Part shown: piece after piece, positions 63,561-64,000 of the stretch | Layout: every line of letters begins with the position of its first letter | Position numbering within the stretch: position 1 is the first letter of the stretch | Assembly (NCBI RefSeq): GCF_007183175.1 | Contig: NZ_AP019807.1 | Coordinates: 3,840,001 to 3,904,000 of the forward strand | Length of the DNA: 64,000 nucleotides | From: Microbulbifer sp. GL-2 | Lineage (GTDB): Bacteria; Pseudomonadota; Gammaproteobacteria; Pseudomonadales; Cellvibrionaceae | Direction: 5' to 3' | Notes under the pieces: model-generated | Seen by the model: only the letters and a program-made list of their open reading frames with translations | The model's database searches: none | Told to the model about the DNA's origin: nothing | Translations under genes and position numbers: made by a program

Positions 63561-63683
63561 CACCCCGATGTTGGGTGATGGGTTACCCGCCACCTCGAAA
63601 GGTGCTCTGCCGTTTTCTCCCAATAGCTCCCTTTCGTAGGGTTCTTAGTCGCTGTCTACTGGCGTCAATTTTTAGGTTGACGC
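63561..63683. repeat. Series of short hairpins in a non-coding stretch
   Basis: CACCC-7-GGGTG (63561-63577), GGGT-T-ACCC (63580-63588), CACCT-CGAA-AGGTG (63591-63604), CCCT-TTCGT-AGGG (63629-63641) and GCGTCAA-8-TTGACGC (63662-63683) follow each other between two plus-strand genes. The rest of 63524-63864 has no gene; an AT-rich tail before the TetR gene likely holds its promoter. Confidence 0.4.
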
Positions 63684-63864
63684 TCCCCTCTACCTGCCCT
63701 GCGTCACGCCTGTAGCACAAAAAATAAGCAAAATAGACTAAAATTTTCAACATTCGGGTGTCTATTTTCTCGATTCACTTTTCCAACCGAGTTGAATTGC
63801 CTATCATTCATGAATGAATAGTCAATTTCAGTCCCCATTATTACGGGCAGAGAAGGTCGGAAGT

Positions 63865-64000
63865 ATGGATAAGGCAAAAGAGAAGGTTCAGAGGTTTCGC
63901 GCACGAGAGCAGCGCATCCTGGATGCGGCTCTGGAGCTTCTGCTGGAGCACGGTGAAGAAAAAGTCACAGTCGAGCAGATCGCCGAGCGAGTAGATATTG
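63865..64000 (+). CDS. TetR-family transcriptional regulator, truncated by window edge
   Basis: 45 codons are visible: a basic start, then the TetR HTH opening (RILDAALELLLEHGEEKVTV, EQIAERVDI). GGTCGGAAGT lies just before the ATG. The ligand domain lies outside the window. Confidence 0.88.
   Translation, partial: MDKAKEKVQRFRAREQRILDAALELLLEHGEEKVTVEQIAERVDI

Overview
The window looks like chromosomal DNA from a marine gammaproteobacterium, most likely of the Cellvibrionales (Microbulbifer-like). The evidence is the gacA-uvrC-pgsA order, the comEC-exbB-exbD-msbA-lpxK-kdsB-murB envelope block, a prpD closely resembling pseudomonad PrpD, a large TonB-dependent receptor, and Gram-negative lipoproteins and porin. 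The assignment is inferred from gene content and order; no rRNA is present.

Layout. 0-6 kb: the 3' part of a TonB-dependent receptor with a clear terminator, a DUF2164 gene, an EamA transporter divergent from a LysR regulator, then a nitroreductase. 5.8-13.9 kb: a DUF4124 / AgmX-PglI gene interrupted by one in-frame stop, then the translationally coupled pair yfhM (alpha-2-macroglobulin lipoprotein with a CLEQ thioester) and pbpC (PBP1C). 14-21.3 kb: an accessory stretch with an agmatine-deiminase-like enzyme, a flavin monooxygenase preceded by a nested inverted-repeat structure, YbjQ, a GNAT acetyltransferase, several small exported proteins, a DUF1971 protein and an alpha/beta hydrolase broken by a one-base frameshift. 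21.4-25.9 kb: a MacAB-like adaptor/ATPase/permease operon. 26-32 kb: trhP, cytochrome P460 with a Crp/Fnr regulator, a solitary prpD, and a porin convergent with it.

32.5-44.7 kb is core genome: comEC, exbB/exbD, msbA, lpxK, kdsB and murB, then gacA (TTG start), uvrC and pgsA. 44.9-53.7 kb is mixed: sulfatase, LEA-like lipoprotein, M19 dipeptidase, YceK-like lipoprotein, GFA enzyme, a sigZ-GST pair with Cys-rich C-termini, dps, FMN reductase and an accessory signal peptidase I. 53.7-58.5 kb is gene-poor, with a DUF6265 protein, a decayed IS481-family element, and a divergent pterin pair (PTPS/QueD-like and folE). 58.5-64 kb holds tRNA-Leu(UAA), tRNA-Cys(GCA), tRNA-Pro(CGG), an exported HExxH metallopeptidase-like protein, a PsiE-family protein, tesB, an unknown glycine-rich membrane-associated protein and the start of a TetR regulator.

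How genes work together. msbA/lpxK/kdsB build and flip lipid A-Kdo, beside murB for peptidoglycan; yfhM/pbpC form an envelope defence/repair pair; the ABC operon is a self-contained efflux module lacking its outer-membrane channel; FolE and the PTPS-like enzyme catalyse consecutive pterin steps. I saw no CRISPR array, prophage or complete new defence system. The best candidates for undescribed biology are non-coding: the nested inverted-repeat element at 15979-16100, a hairpin series at 63561-63683, an orphan terminator at 59243-59283, and a 21-codon ORF with a near-perfect ribosome binding site at 26233-26298.
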